18,101 nt of DNA from an uncultured Ruminococcus sp. (GTDB lineage Bacteria; Bacillota; Clostridia; Oscillospirales; CAG-272): NCBI GenBank assembly GCA_902782785.1, contig CACZOH010000042.1, positions 1 to 18,101 on the forward strand, written 5' to 3'. The translations under genes were made by a program, and so were the position numbers. Each line of letters opens with the position of its first letter. Position 1 is the first letter of the stretch. Positions 6,067 through 12,558 of the stretch are shown piece after piece. Below the pieces are notes generated by a model, which was given only the letters and a program-made list of their open reading frames with translations, did no database searches and was not told where the DNA came from.

Positions 6067-8137
6067 AAAGACTTCTTTGTCCGTCGTCCTCGCGCTCTGC
6101 GCCGCGTTTCTTTTCGCCCTCGTACCGTCCTGCGCGCCGGGGAGCGGCAAGCCCGCGTATAACGGAGAAGACGGCGTAATAAAGGGTTACGACGGTTATC
6201 TTTTCGACGCGGATATCATCTCGGATTTCACCGCTTTCAATGAAGACGAGGCGGCGAAAAAAGCGGGCGCTCTGATAAAAATATCGGATGAGTTAAGAGA
6301 GAAAAACTGCGAAACGCTTTTCGTCCTCGTACCGTCAAAGGCGGTCGTTTATAAGGATAAACTGCCGGATAACGTAAAAAGCGGATTTACGGAGCAAAGG
6401 CGGTATACGCAGCTTTACTCCGCGCTGTACGGAGCGGGCGCCCGCGTTTTGGATCTTTACCCCGATTTTGACAGGAAAAAAGACGGGGCGCAGCTGTATC
6501 ACACCGCGTCGGACGAGCTGAACGATCTGGGCGGATTTTATCTTTTTTCCGCCGTCGCGGAGAAGATAAACGGCGATTTCGGCAAAACAGTACGGCTTTC
6601 CGCCGTTTTCGATTACGCGATCGAAACGTTCGAGGACGCCTCGTATCCGCTGACGCGCGAATACAGAAACATAACGGGCGAAACGGTCCCGAACAAGACC
6701 GTATCGCTGAAAGAGAAAGAGACGCTTTACACGGACGCCGGATACGATTACGAGAATACGGACGCGACGGCCGTACCCGTGGCGTCGCGCACGGGCAGCT
6801 TTGATTATCCGAGATTTCTTCTGCTTTGCGGCAGACAGTCTTTGGCGTGCCGTAAATTCTTTTCCGCGGTCTCGGCGCTTGCCGTTTTCCGCCTCGGCTT
6901 CACGGCGGACGAAACGGTGACAGACAGAGCCGCGCCGGAATACGCGGTCATAATAATAAACGAGGATGAAATACCGTCTCTGCCGTCTCTGTCCGGGCCG
7001 GTAGAGAGCAAAACGGAGATCTCCGCCGCGCCCGTGATAAAGGCGACGGCTTATACGGACCGGTCGCGCTTTGTCATTTTCGGCTCATGCGAAAAAAACA
7101 GCACCGTGTACGTTGAGGGCGGCGAAAGCCCGGTTTCCGTCTTTTCGGCTGACGGGGAATTCGTGATCGAGGCGCCCATAATGAAAACGGACAGATCGAA
7201 GCTCGCCGTATACTGCATAACGAACGGCAAAAAACCGGGCGAAAAAATCGAGCTGCCGGTCAAGTATTCGAAGGCGAACGGCTTCAAAAACGTCGTGATA
7301 GGAAAGGACGGGCATCTTCATTATCAGGAAACGATCGGAGACTATACGGGAGAGACACTGTGGTCGGAGGAGACCGTTTCTCAGTACGTCGGATACCTCT
7401 CCGCAAAGGCGGACAGGATACACGCCGTATCGCCCGATACGAAAATAATATACGTCGTGCCGCCGAACCACCTTACCGTATACCCGGAGACCGCGCCAGA
7501 CAGTCTTGTGCCGATGAAAAGCGAAAATTCCCGCCTGAAACAGCTTGTAAACGCGTTCAGGGACAGCGACAAGATCATCTTCCCGGATCTTACGTCGGCG
7601 CTTCTCGAGGCGAAAAAGACGGCGCCGTACAGACTTTACAACAAAACGGACACGCACTGGAACGAGCTCGGAGCGTATTACGCGTACCGCGAGATAATGG
7701 AGATCGTCGCAAAGGATTTCCCCGCCGCCGCGCCCGAGCCGCTAGAGAACTTCAACGTCTTCACAAAGACCGTCGACGGCGGCGATATGGTGAATTTCCT
7801 CGGCATAGAACTGAGCGCCGTGACGGAAGAGGGGGTCTACGTCCGCTCGAAAAAGGAGCTTAAAAGCGGGATAAGCAAGGATTATTCGATGAATTTCGCA
7901 AACGAGTGGTTTTCCGACTATCACGAGTTTAAGATTAACGACAAAAAACTGCCCACGATGATAATGTACCGCGACAGCTTTTCCACGAACCTCATGTCGT
8001 TTCTTGCGGAAAAGTTCAGCAAAAGCAGATTTTACACCATGTGGGAGAGAGTGGACGAATACGACCTTTACGCAGAAATGAAACCGGATTATCTGATATT
8101 TGAATTCGTTGAGCGGAGCCTCGACGGACTGCAGTAA
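6059..8137 (+). CDS. lipoprotein with two AlgX/DHHW (SGNH-like) modules, N-terminal one degenerate
   Basis: The 692-aa product has a lipoprotein signal (LVPSC, cysteine 25). Residues 36-312 and 404-692 look like two copies of one AlgX/AlgJ-type module, separated by an Ig-like beta segment (about 315-403). The C-terminal copy has GKDGHLHYQE, IIYVVPPNHLTVYPE, the catalytic-type TDTHWNELGAYY (530-541) and YRDSFSTNL (637-645). The N-terminal copy aligns through GYDGYLFD, LFVLVPSKAVVYKDKLP, HTASDELNDLGGFY and GRQSLACRKFF, but the D-x-H pair is gone and the Asp of RDS is Gln. AlgX/AlgJ proteins bind exopolysaccharide and transfer acetyl groups; this one probably acts on a surface glycan. Start: ATG after AGGGAGA, overlapping thiI by 8 nt. 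Domain calls are by eye. Confidence 0.75.
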   Translation: MNKKTSLSVVLALCAAFLFALVPSCAPGSGKPAYNGEDGVIKGYDGYLFDADIISDFTAFNEDEAAKKAGALIKISDELREKNCETLFVLVPSKAVVYKDKLPDNVKSGFTEQRRYTQLYSALYGAGARVLDLYPDFDRKKDGAQLYHTASDELNDLGGFYLFSAVAEKINGDFGKTVRLSAVFDYAIETFEDASYPLTREYRNITGETVPNKTVSLKEKETLYTDAGYDYENTDATAVPVASRTGSFDYPRFLLLCGRQSLACRKFFSAVSALAVFRLGFTADETVTDRAAPEYAVIIINEDEIPSLPSLSGPVESKTEISAAPVIKATAYTDRSRFVIFGSCEKNSTVYVEGGESPVSVFSADGEFVIEAPIMKTDRSKLAVYCITNGKKPGEKIELPVKYSKANGFKNVVIGKDGHLHYQETIGDYTGETLWSEETVSQYVGYLSAKADRIHAVSPDTKIIYVVPPNHLTVYPETAPDSLVPMKSENSRLKQLVNAFRDSDKIIFPDLTSALLEAKKTAPYRLYNKTDTHWNELGAYYAYREIMEIVAKDFPAAAPEPLENFNVFTKTVDGGDMVNFLGIELSAVTEEGVYVRSKKELKSGISKDYSMNFANEWFSDYHEFKINDKKLPTMIMYRDSFSTNLMSFLAEKFSKSRFYTMWERVDEYDLYAEMKPDYLIFEFVERSLDGLQ

Positions 8138-8154
8138 ATCGAAAAACATAACGA

Positions 8155-8187
8155 AAACGGGGCTGCCTTTAAAGGACAGCCCCGTTT
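8155..8187. terminator. strong hairpin terminator after the AlgX-like gene
   Basis: AAACGGGGCTG (8155-8165) pairs perfectly with CAGCCCCGTTT (8177-8187). Above a single bulged A, CCTTT pairs with AAAGG. It begins 18 nt after the plus-strand stop and 8 nt from the stop of the minus-strand microprotein gene, so it probably serves both convergent genes. The T-tract is short in both directions. Confidence 0.75.
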
Positions 8188-8194
8188 AACGTCG

Positions 8195-8308
8195 TCATCT
8201 GCTTCTGCCGCGGCAGCCGTCACAGCTGCAGTAACAGAAAAGTATAAGCGCGATTATAATGATGAACCATATATTATCATCGTCAAAAATATCGCATAAG
8301 CAGCTCAT
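8195..8308 (-). CDS. 37-aa cysteine-rich single-pass membrane microprotein
   Basis: The ATG at 8308 is preceded by CGGAGG with a 7-nt spacer, a near-perfect ribosome binding site, and the frame ends in TGA at 8195. The protein is MSCLCDIFDDDNIW, then a hydrophobic helix (about 14-26), then a Cys-rich basic tail, CYCSCDGCRGRSR. Six cysteines fall at 3, 5, 25, 27, 29 and 32. With acidic residues before the helix and Arg after it, an N-out/C-in topology is predicted, which puts the CxCxCxxC cluster near the inner membrane face and could suit metal binding or disulfides. I do not recognise a named family. It lies 79 nt downstream of yraN and convergent with the AlgX-like gene. Confidence 0.7.
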   Translation of the reverse strand: MSCLCDIFDDDNIWFIIIIALILFCYCSCDGCRGRSR

Positions 8309-8319
8309 TGCAATACCTC

Positions 8320-8348
8320 CGAAAAATAGTGTAGAGCGCGATTTTTCG
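8320..8348 (-). promoter_or_regulatory. leader hairpin abutting the microprotein ribosome binding site
   Basis: On the minus strand, CGAAAAAT (8348-8341) pairs perfectly with ATTTTTCG (8327-8320) across a 13-nt loop. The final CG of the 3' arm is also the first CG of the CGGAGG ribosome binding site (8321-8316). The stem could modulate access to that site; being AU-rich, it may be weak or a heat- or ligand-sensitive switch, which is speculation. Confidence 0.4.
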
Positions 8349-8354
8349 TCTCCG

Positions 8355-8366
8355 ATATTATAATAT
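8355..8366 (-). promoter_or_regulatory. possible -10 region of the microprotein gene
   Basis: The 12-bp palindrome ATATTATAATAT contains TATAAT on the minus strand (8362-8357), 49 nt before the ATG. No good TTGACA-like box is seen 16-18 nt upstream, so this may be a promoter for another sigma factor, an operator, or only AT-rich sequence. Confidence 0.3.
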
Positions 8367-8387
8367 GCCGCCGTTTCTTTCTTGCCA

Positions 8388-8825
8388 CTATAAAAGTCTT
8401 TGGTCGGATCTTCCGAAGCGCACGCGGCTGCTTGCGAGAAACGCGTTTTCTATATGGTTCACGTCGTCTATAAAATACCACAGATGTCCGTTCGTGTCAA
8501 AATGATTGCTTACCGTCACTTCAATGACGTCAAGGCGCGGCGAAAGCTTTGTCGGGTGATCGAAAAGATACTGTTTGGCGGATCTCGCCACGGCGTTCTG
8601 CTTGTGCGTATCTACCGCGGAGGCGGGGCGTCCGTAATACTGCAGGCTTTTTCCGCCGTACCGCGTTTTGACCTCTATGAACGCTATCACGCCGTCCTTT
8701 TCCGCGACTATATCGAGCTCTCCGTATCTGACGTAATAATTCCGCGCGGCTATTTTATATCCCTTGCGCACTAAATATCCGCACGCGACGCTCTCGCCGA
8801 AATTGCCGAATTCCTTACTTGTCAT
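8388..8825 (-). CDS. yraN: YraN/UPF0102 endonuclease-like protein
   Basis: The 145-aa protein has the UPF0102 signature: FGESVACGYLVRKGYKI near the N-terminus, then GELDIV (36-41), then EVK (52-54) in FIEVKTRYGG. This is the D-(x)n-E-x-K core of restriction-like nucleases. The family is predicted to act on DNA, with a proposed recombination-linked role and poor biochemical definition. Its start overlaps the end of rnhB by 11 nt, and rnhB-yraN adjacency is common in bacteria. It is the last housekeeping gene of this operon. Confidence 0.92.
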   Translation of the reverse strand: MTSKEFGNFGESVACGYLVRKGYKIAARNYYVRYGELDIVAEKDGVIAFIEVKTRYGGKSLQYYGRPASAVDTHKQNAVARSAKQYLFDHPTKLSPRLDVIEVTVSNHFDTNGHLWYFIDDVNHIENAFLASSRVRFGRSDQRLL

Positions 8826-9420
8826 AGTTGTAAAACTTCAGAAACGTGCGCCTGTGGCACGGACACGGTCCGTATTTTTCAAGCGCCGCGATATGCTCCC
8901 GCGTTCCGTAGCCCTTGTGCTTTGCAAAGCCGTATTCCGGGTACTGTTTGTCAAGCTCGTAACAGAGTCTGTCGCGGCTCACCTTTGCAAGCACGGACGC
9001 GGCGGCGACGGACGGGCATTTTGCGTCCCCGCCGACTATTGTCTCGGCGGGCAGCGTTATGCTCCGCTTGCAGTTTCCGTCTATCAGCGCGAACTGCGCG
9101 GCGGGGGAAAGCCCCGCTATCGCCCTGTTCATCGCAAGCATCGTGGCGTTAAGGATGTTTATCTCGTCTATCTCCTCCGCCGTCGCGAAAGCTACGCTGT
9201 AAGCGAGCGCGGCTGAGGTTATAACGGGGAAAAGCGCCTCGCGTTTTTTCTCCGTCAGCTTTTTGCTGTCGTTCAGACCCTCTATTTCAAAATGGCGCGG
9301 CAAGATCACCGCGGCGGCGCACACGGGTCCCATCAAAGGACCTCTCCCCGCCTCGTCTATGCCGCAGATAAGCGCGTATCCCGACGCCTCCGCTTTGTCC
9401 TCATAAGTAAAATCAAGCAT
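8815..9420 (-). CDS. rnhB: ribonuclease HII
   Basis: RNase HII cuts the RNA strand of RNA:DNA hybrids and removes single ribonucleotides misincorporated into DNA. The 201-aa protein carries the GIDEAGRGPLMGPV motif with catalytic D22 and E23. Asp 114 lies in ALIDGN and Asp 132 in GGDAKCPSVAAASVLAK, completing the DEDD set. The C-terminal GYGTREHIAALEKYGPCPCH with RRTF matches the substrate-recognition tail. The start overlaps the end of rbgA by 8 nt and the stop overlaps yraN by 11 nt, so translation is probably coupled. Length is normal for the family. Confidence 0.97.
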   Translation of the reverse strand: MLDFTYEDKAEASGYALICGIDEAGRGPLMGPVCAAAVILPRHFEIEGLNDSKKLTEKKREALFPVITSAALAYSVAFATAEEIDEINILNATMLAMNRAIAGLSPAAQFALIDGNCKRSITLPAETIVGGDAKCPSVAAASVLAKVSRDRLCYELDKQYPEYGFAKHKGYGTREHIAALEKYGPCPCHRRTFLKFYNYDK

Positions 9421-10282
9421 TACCGGGTCTCTCCAGCGTTATTTTTCCGATCTTTCCGCTCCTGAATTCGTCAAGGAGCATATCGGCGCATCTGTCGGCG
9501 TTTATCTCGCCGCCTTTTATTATAAGTCCGCGCTTTTTCGCCGCGCCCTCAAAGATCTCGTACGGCTCGGCGCCGTCTACAAAATCGCGCTCAAGCTTGT
9601 ATCTCTCGCAAAGAAGGCCGGGATACAGACGCTTCAGCCTTTCGCACAGGGCGTACGCCGCCGTCTCGCGCTCGAACACCTCGTCCCTTATCGCGCCCGT
9701 AATGGCGAGATTTTCGCCCACGGTACGTTCGTCGAATTTGGGCCAGAGGACGCCCGGCATATCGAGCAGGTCGATGCCGAGCGAGGTTGCGACCCATTGC
9801 TTGGCGGTGGTGACGCCGGGGCGGTTCTCCGCCTTTGCGGATTTGCTTTTTGCGAGCTTGTTTATAAGAGACGATTTTCCGACGTTGGGTATGCCGACTA
9901 TCATCGCCTTTATGTGCCTGCCCGCCATACCCTTTTCCTCGTAGCGTTTTATCTTGTCGGCGAGCAGTTCGTTCAGCTCCGCGCGCATCCTGTCAAGACC
10001 GAAGCCGGTCATGCAGTCGGTAAAGATGCAGACGCGCCCGTTTTTTTCAAAATGCTCGCGCCAGACCGCGCACGCCAAAGGATCCGCAAGCGAGTATTTG
10101 TTCAGCACCGTTACGGTGGGCTTGTCTTTTATTATCTTTTTCAGCTCCGGATTTTTCGAGCTGTATGGTATCCTCGCGTCAAGCAGCTCGATCACCGCGT
10201 CCACGTACGGAAGGTTTTCCGTAATGAGCCGCCTCGTTTTCGCCATATGGCCGGGGAACCACTGAATCATATCGGTAGGCAA
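9413..10282 (-). CDS. rbgA: ribosome biogenesis GTPase RbgA (YlqF)
   Basis: RbgA is a circularly permuted GTPase needed for late 50S subunit assembly. The near-N-terminal MIQWFPGHMAKTRR is the hallmark opening. Motifs occur in permuted order: G4 as TVLNKYSLAD, then G1 as GIPNVGKSSL, then G3 as LDMPGVLWP, followed by a C-terminal RNA-binding domain. I place the start at the TTG at 10282 because GGAGG (10296-10292) sits 9 nt upstream, giving 289 aa and only four residues before the conserved MIQWFPGH. The alternatives are the internal ATG at 10270 (21 nt from GGAGG) and an ATG at 10339, which would add residues unlike the family and span the ribosome binding site. Confidence 0.93.
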   Translation of the reverse strand: MPTDMIQWFPGHMAKTRRLITENLPYVDAVIELLDARIPYSSKNPELKKIIKDKPTVTVLNKYSLADPLACAVWREHFEKNGRVCIFTDCMTGFGLDRMRAELNELLADKIKRYEEKGMAGRHIKAMIVGIPNVGKSSLINKLAKSKSAKAENRPGVTTAKQWVATSLGIDLLDMPGVLWPKFDERTVGENLAITGAIRDEVFERETAAYALCERLKRLYPGLLCERYKLERDFVDGAEPYEIFEGAAKKRGLIIKGGEINADRCADMLLDEFRSGKIGKITLERPGNA

Positions 10283-10351
10283 GATCTGAATCCTCCGGTT
10301 AAATAATAAAGAAGAAAGAAATTCCCAACCGGCAGACAAAGTATTTTCTGA

Positions 10352-10455
10352 AAACTCTTCCCGTCAGCTTCGCTGACGTCTCTCTCATAGAGGAAAGCCG
10401 CTTTAAAAGGCTCATCCTCCGGGGGAGCGGTCGCCGCGGGCGGCCGGGGGAGTTT
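10352..10455. repeat. MITE/REP-like palindromic intergenic element
   Basis: A roughly 104-bp element is bounded by AAACTC (10352-10357) and GAGTTT (10450-10455). It contains successive hairpins: CGTCAGC/GCTGACG (10362-10378), CTCT/AGAG (10382-10392) and CGGTCGCC/GGCGGCCG with one G:U-type pair (about 10428-10446). Its GC-rich, hairpin-dense makeup differs from the other gaps. It resembles dispersed palindromic repeats that I recall from gut clostridial genomes; family identity needs a genome-wide search. It fills most of the lepB-rbgA gap (10283-10497), where it could act as a transcript processing or attenuating structure. Confidence 0.55.
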
Positions 10456-10497
10456 GTCTTCACTCTGGAAATTCCTTTTTTGTTATTGATTTTTACT

Positions 10498-11160
10498 TTA
10501 AAACTTCGTCGCAAAGGGCCATATACGGAAAAGCACTTTGCCGAGAACGTACCGTTCGTCAACGGGTCCGAGCAGGCTCGATCTTGAATCCGTTGAGCCG
10601 TTTCTGTTGTCGCCCATGCAGAATATCATTCCCTCTTTTATCGTCATCGGGTAAGTGTAAGAGCCTCTGTTCATGCTTCTTCCGCTGTTTGACGAAACGC
10701 GCATCGCTTCGATATACGGCTCGTCGAGCGGCTTCACAGTCGCAAGCACCTGATCCACGGTAAGCGACGCGTCGTCGTAAACGTAGACCGCCCATTTTTC
10801 AAAGTCTATATAGACCGTCTGACCCGCAACGGCTATCACGCGCTTTATTATCGGCTCCTGCGTCAGCGGGCTGTTCGGCACCTGAAAAACGACTATGTCG
10901 TTCTGCTTCGGTTTGTAGAACATATTGGAGATGATTATGGATTCTCCGTCGTGAAAGGTCTCTCTCATGGAGCCGCCCTCGACTCTCGCCTGCCTTGCGA
11001 CGTACGAGAACATCAGAAGGACGAAGGACAGCGACAGGGCGATTATCTCCACCCAGTCAAATACCTCGTGTATCAGCGGTTTTTTCTGCTTTTTTTCTTC
11101 TTCGGGCGCTTCGTTTGTAAGCTCCTGCTTTACTTCTTCCGTGTTATTGCTGCTGTCCAT
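10498..11160 (-). CDS. lepB: signal peptidase I
   Basis: The enzyme removes signal peptides from Sec/Tat-exported proteins on the outer face of the membrane. The 220-aa protein has an acidic/Lys-rich cytosolic tail (1-30) and one membrane helix (about 37-55). The nucleophile Ser 64 lies in VEGGSMRETF, the general-base Lys 106 in IIKRVIAVAGQ, and box MGDNRNGSTDSR spans 182-193. All canonical residues are present. The ATG overlaps the end of the upstream gene by 17 nt; the closest purine-rich site (GAGGAG) is about 13 nt away, so expression may depend on coupling. It will not process the four lipoproteins in this window, which need LspA. Confidence 0.96.
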   Translation of the reverse strand: MDSSNNTEEVKQELTNEAPEEEKKQKKPLIHEVFDWVEIIALSLSFVLLMFSYVARQARVEGGSMRETFHDGESIIISNMFYKPKQNDIVVFQVPNSPLTQEPIIKRVIAVAGQTVYIDFEKWAVYVYDDASLTVDQVLATVKPLDEPYIEAMRVSSNSGRSMNRGSYTYPMTIKEGMIFCMGDNRNGSTDSRSSLLGPVDERYVLGKVLFRIWPFATKF

Positions 11161-12400
11161 CTTCTGCTTGCGTCTCCTCTTTTTCGACCGGAGCGGGTAT
11201 CCTTATCATAAACGACGTGAATTTATATCCGCAGCCGTCGGGCAGACGGAATCCGCCCTTGCCCGCGTTCAGCTCCGAAAACGGCTTATATCCGACCTCG
11301 GCGCGCTGTGAGTTGTACATAAAGAACGGCGCCGGCTCGTCCGCGAATTTTTTATCCTCGTAAGGCGCGGGAAGCACCGTGTGGACGAGAAGCTTGAACT
11401 GATCCCCGCAGCCGCAGAGATATTCGTAAACGGGCGCGAGTATAAGGCTGTCGACCGCTTCTATCGCCTTGATTTTTGCGTCGCGGTCGCCGGAAAGCGC
11501 CGCTTTCGCCACGGCTTCCGTGTGAAGCATCACGTAATCCGCGCCGGAGGCGAATTCGTCCGTTACCGCCTTTGCCGAAAGGGCGTGATCCTCCGCGCCG
11601 TCCGTCATGGGCGCCTCAAGCGTTTTCATGCCCGCGAGGACCGCCGCGCCCGAAAGCGCCGCGGAGCGCGTTATGACCGTCCCGGAGCCGATCTGCCATT
11701 TTTCCGCAAACGGCTCGAATCCGGGCGCCTTTGACGGCGACCACAGCCACAGCGAATTGAGCGGCAGAAGTCCGCGCTCGCGTCTTTTGACGTTGACGGG
11801 ATGATCCTTCAGTATATCAAAGCTCTTTTCAAACATAGGAACGAGCCTTGACGCGGCGCTGCCGGTCGGCAGGTATCCGCCCGCCGCGCCGTGAATATCG
11901 GACGGAGCGGCAAGCGCCGCCGATTCGGGCGCTCTTTTCCAGACAAGGCATCCGAGCCCCGCCGATACGGTGTGGAATTTCTTTATTTTCGTGGATAAGC
12001 CCTTGTTCAGCGCGCTTATAAGCTTTGCCGTCTCCTCCTTCGTTATATCGGACGGGCAGCCGGCAAGCTCCTTTTCCGCGTACGGCTCGCCTTTTTCGGA
12101 GAGCGATACGAAGGTGCATTTGTACGCCGTATCCTCGGGCTCGAGCATCACGCCCGCGCTCGCCGCGTCAAAAGCGGCAAGCCCGTCAAGCGCGTCGGGA
12201 TCGTAACCGAGCGCCTCAACGTGCGCGGCGTCAACGTCGGCGCGGAATTTTGCCGTCGCGCCGGATATATAGCCGTTGAAGCTCCTGTATGAAAGCATAT
12301 TGAAGGTGGGCTTTACAGCCGCCTCAAGCGGAGTTTTGAAGCCCGGCTCATTTTTCTTGCGATCGGCGGCGCCGTCGCAAAGCAGAACAAAATATTTCAT
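11144..12400 (-). CDS. aPGAM-family (alkaline phosphatase superfamily) protein, probable pseudoenzyme
   Basis: The 418-aa product matches archaeal-type cofactor-independent phosphoglycerate mutase (also annotated proposed homoserine kinase). It keeps MKYFVLLCDGAAD, LGYDPDALDG, a HPVN-R-G-LP-NSLWLW block (200-220) and GAAVLAGMKT. The active site looks lost. The family SDxAH motif, whose Ser is the phospho-nucleophile, is VDAAH (56-60). The DEAGH metal motif is AKAAL (298-302), and the DH of the C-terminal TPDHPTP motif is VL (342-343). Asp 9 and His 293 remain. A glycolytic mutase role is therefore doubtful; it may be structural or regulatory. It opens the lepB-rbgA-rnhB-yraN operon and has AGGAG 5 nt before its ATG. 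Confidence 0.8.
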   Translation of the reverse strand: MKYFVLLCDGAADRKKNEPGFKTPLEAAVKPTFNMLSYRSFNGYISGATAKFRADVDAAHVEALGYDPDALDGLAAFDAASAGVMLEPEDTAYKCTFVSLSEKGEPYAEKELAGCPSDITKEETAKLISALNKGLSTKIKKFHTVSAGLGCLVWKRAPESAALAAPSDIHGAAGGYLPTGSAASRLVPMFEKSFDILKDHPVNVKRRERGLLPLNSLWLWSPSKAPGFEPFAEKWQIGSGTVITRSAALSGAAVLAGMKTLEAPMTDGAEDHALSAKAVTDEFASGADYVMLHTEAVAKAALSGDRDAKIKAIEAVDSLILAPVYEYLCGCGDQFKLLVHTVLPAPYEDKKFADEPAPFFMYNSQRAEVGYKPFSELNAGKGGFRLPDGCGYKFTSFMIRIPAPVEKEETQAEDGQQQ

Positions 12401-12468
12401 GGCATCTCCTAAAATGACCTATTTTATCAGTTAAAAGTGTACCACATAAATTTAGCATAGAAAAGTAT

Positions 12469-12482
12469 AAAATTTAAATTTT
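12469..12482. promoter_or_regulatory. 14-bp AT palindrome in the divergent intergenic region
   Basis: AAAATTTAAATTTT is a perfect palindrome, 15 nt upstream of the plus-strand -35 box at 12497, between divergent genes. It could be a repressor site, an UP-element-like tract, or chance in an AT-rich gap. I see no clear sigma-A promoter for the minus-strand gene here, though one must lie in 12401-12500 if the operon starts there. Confidence 0.3.
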
Positions 12483-12496
12483 GACTTATAAAAGCG

Positions 12497-12525
12497 TTGA
12501 CTTTTTTACCATAATGTGATATTAT
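12497..12525 (+). promoter_or_regulatory. strong promoter of the acetylesterase gene
   Basis: TTGACT (12497-12502), a 17-nt spacer and TATTAT (12520-12525) are seen, with an extended -10 (TGA directly before TATTAT). Predicted transcription start is near 12532. A second TTGACT at 12481-12486 is 16 nt upstream of the first and lacks a matching -10. Confidence 0.75.
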
Positions 12526-12558
12526 TAAGCCGAATAGATAAAAATACGGAGGAAACGT

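Noticed and set aside
7085..7657. 190-codon minus-strand open frame
   Set aside because: It is antisense to the AlgX-like gene, whose duplicated motifs support the plus strand; the composition is typical of a shadow frame.
10283..10339. N-terminal extension of RbgA from an upstream ATG
   Set aside because: The extra 19 residues include the ribosome binding site of the TTG at 10282 and do not resemble RbgA, which normally begins close to IQWFPGHM.
10299..10562. 87-codon minus-strand frame across the palindromic element
   Set aside because: It is produced by the hairpin-rich repeat and the end of lepB, with no ribosome binding site or domain.
12481..12486. Upstream TTGACT as a second promoter for the acetylesterase gene
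   Set aside because: No -10-like hexamer occurs 16-18 nt downstream of it.
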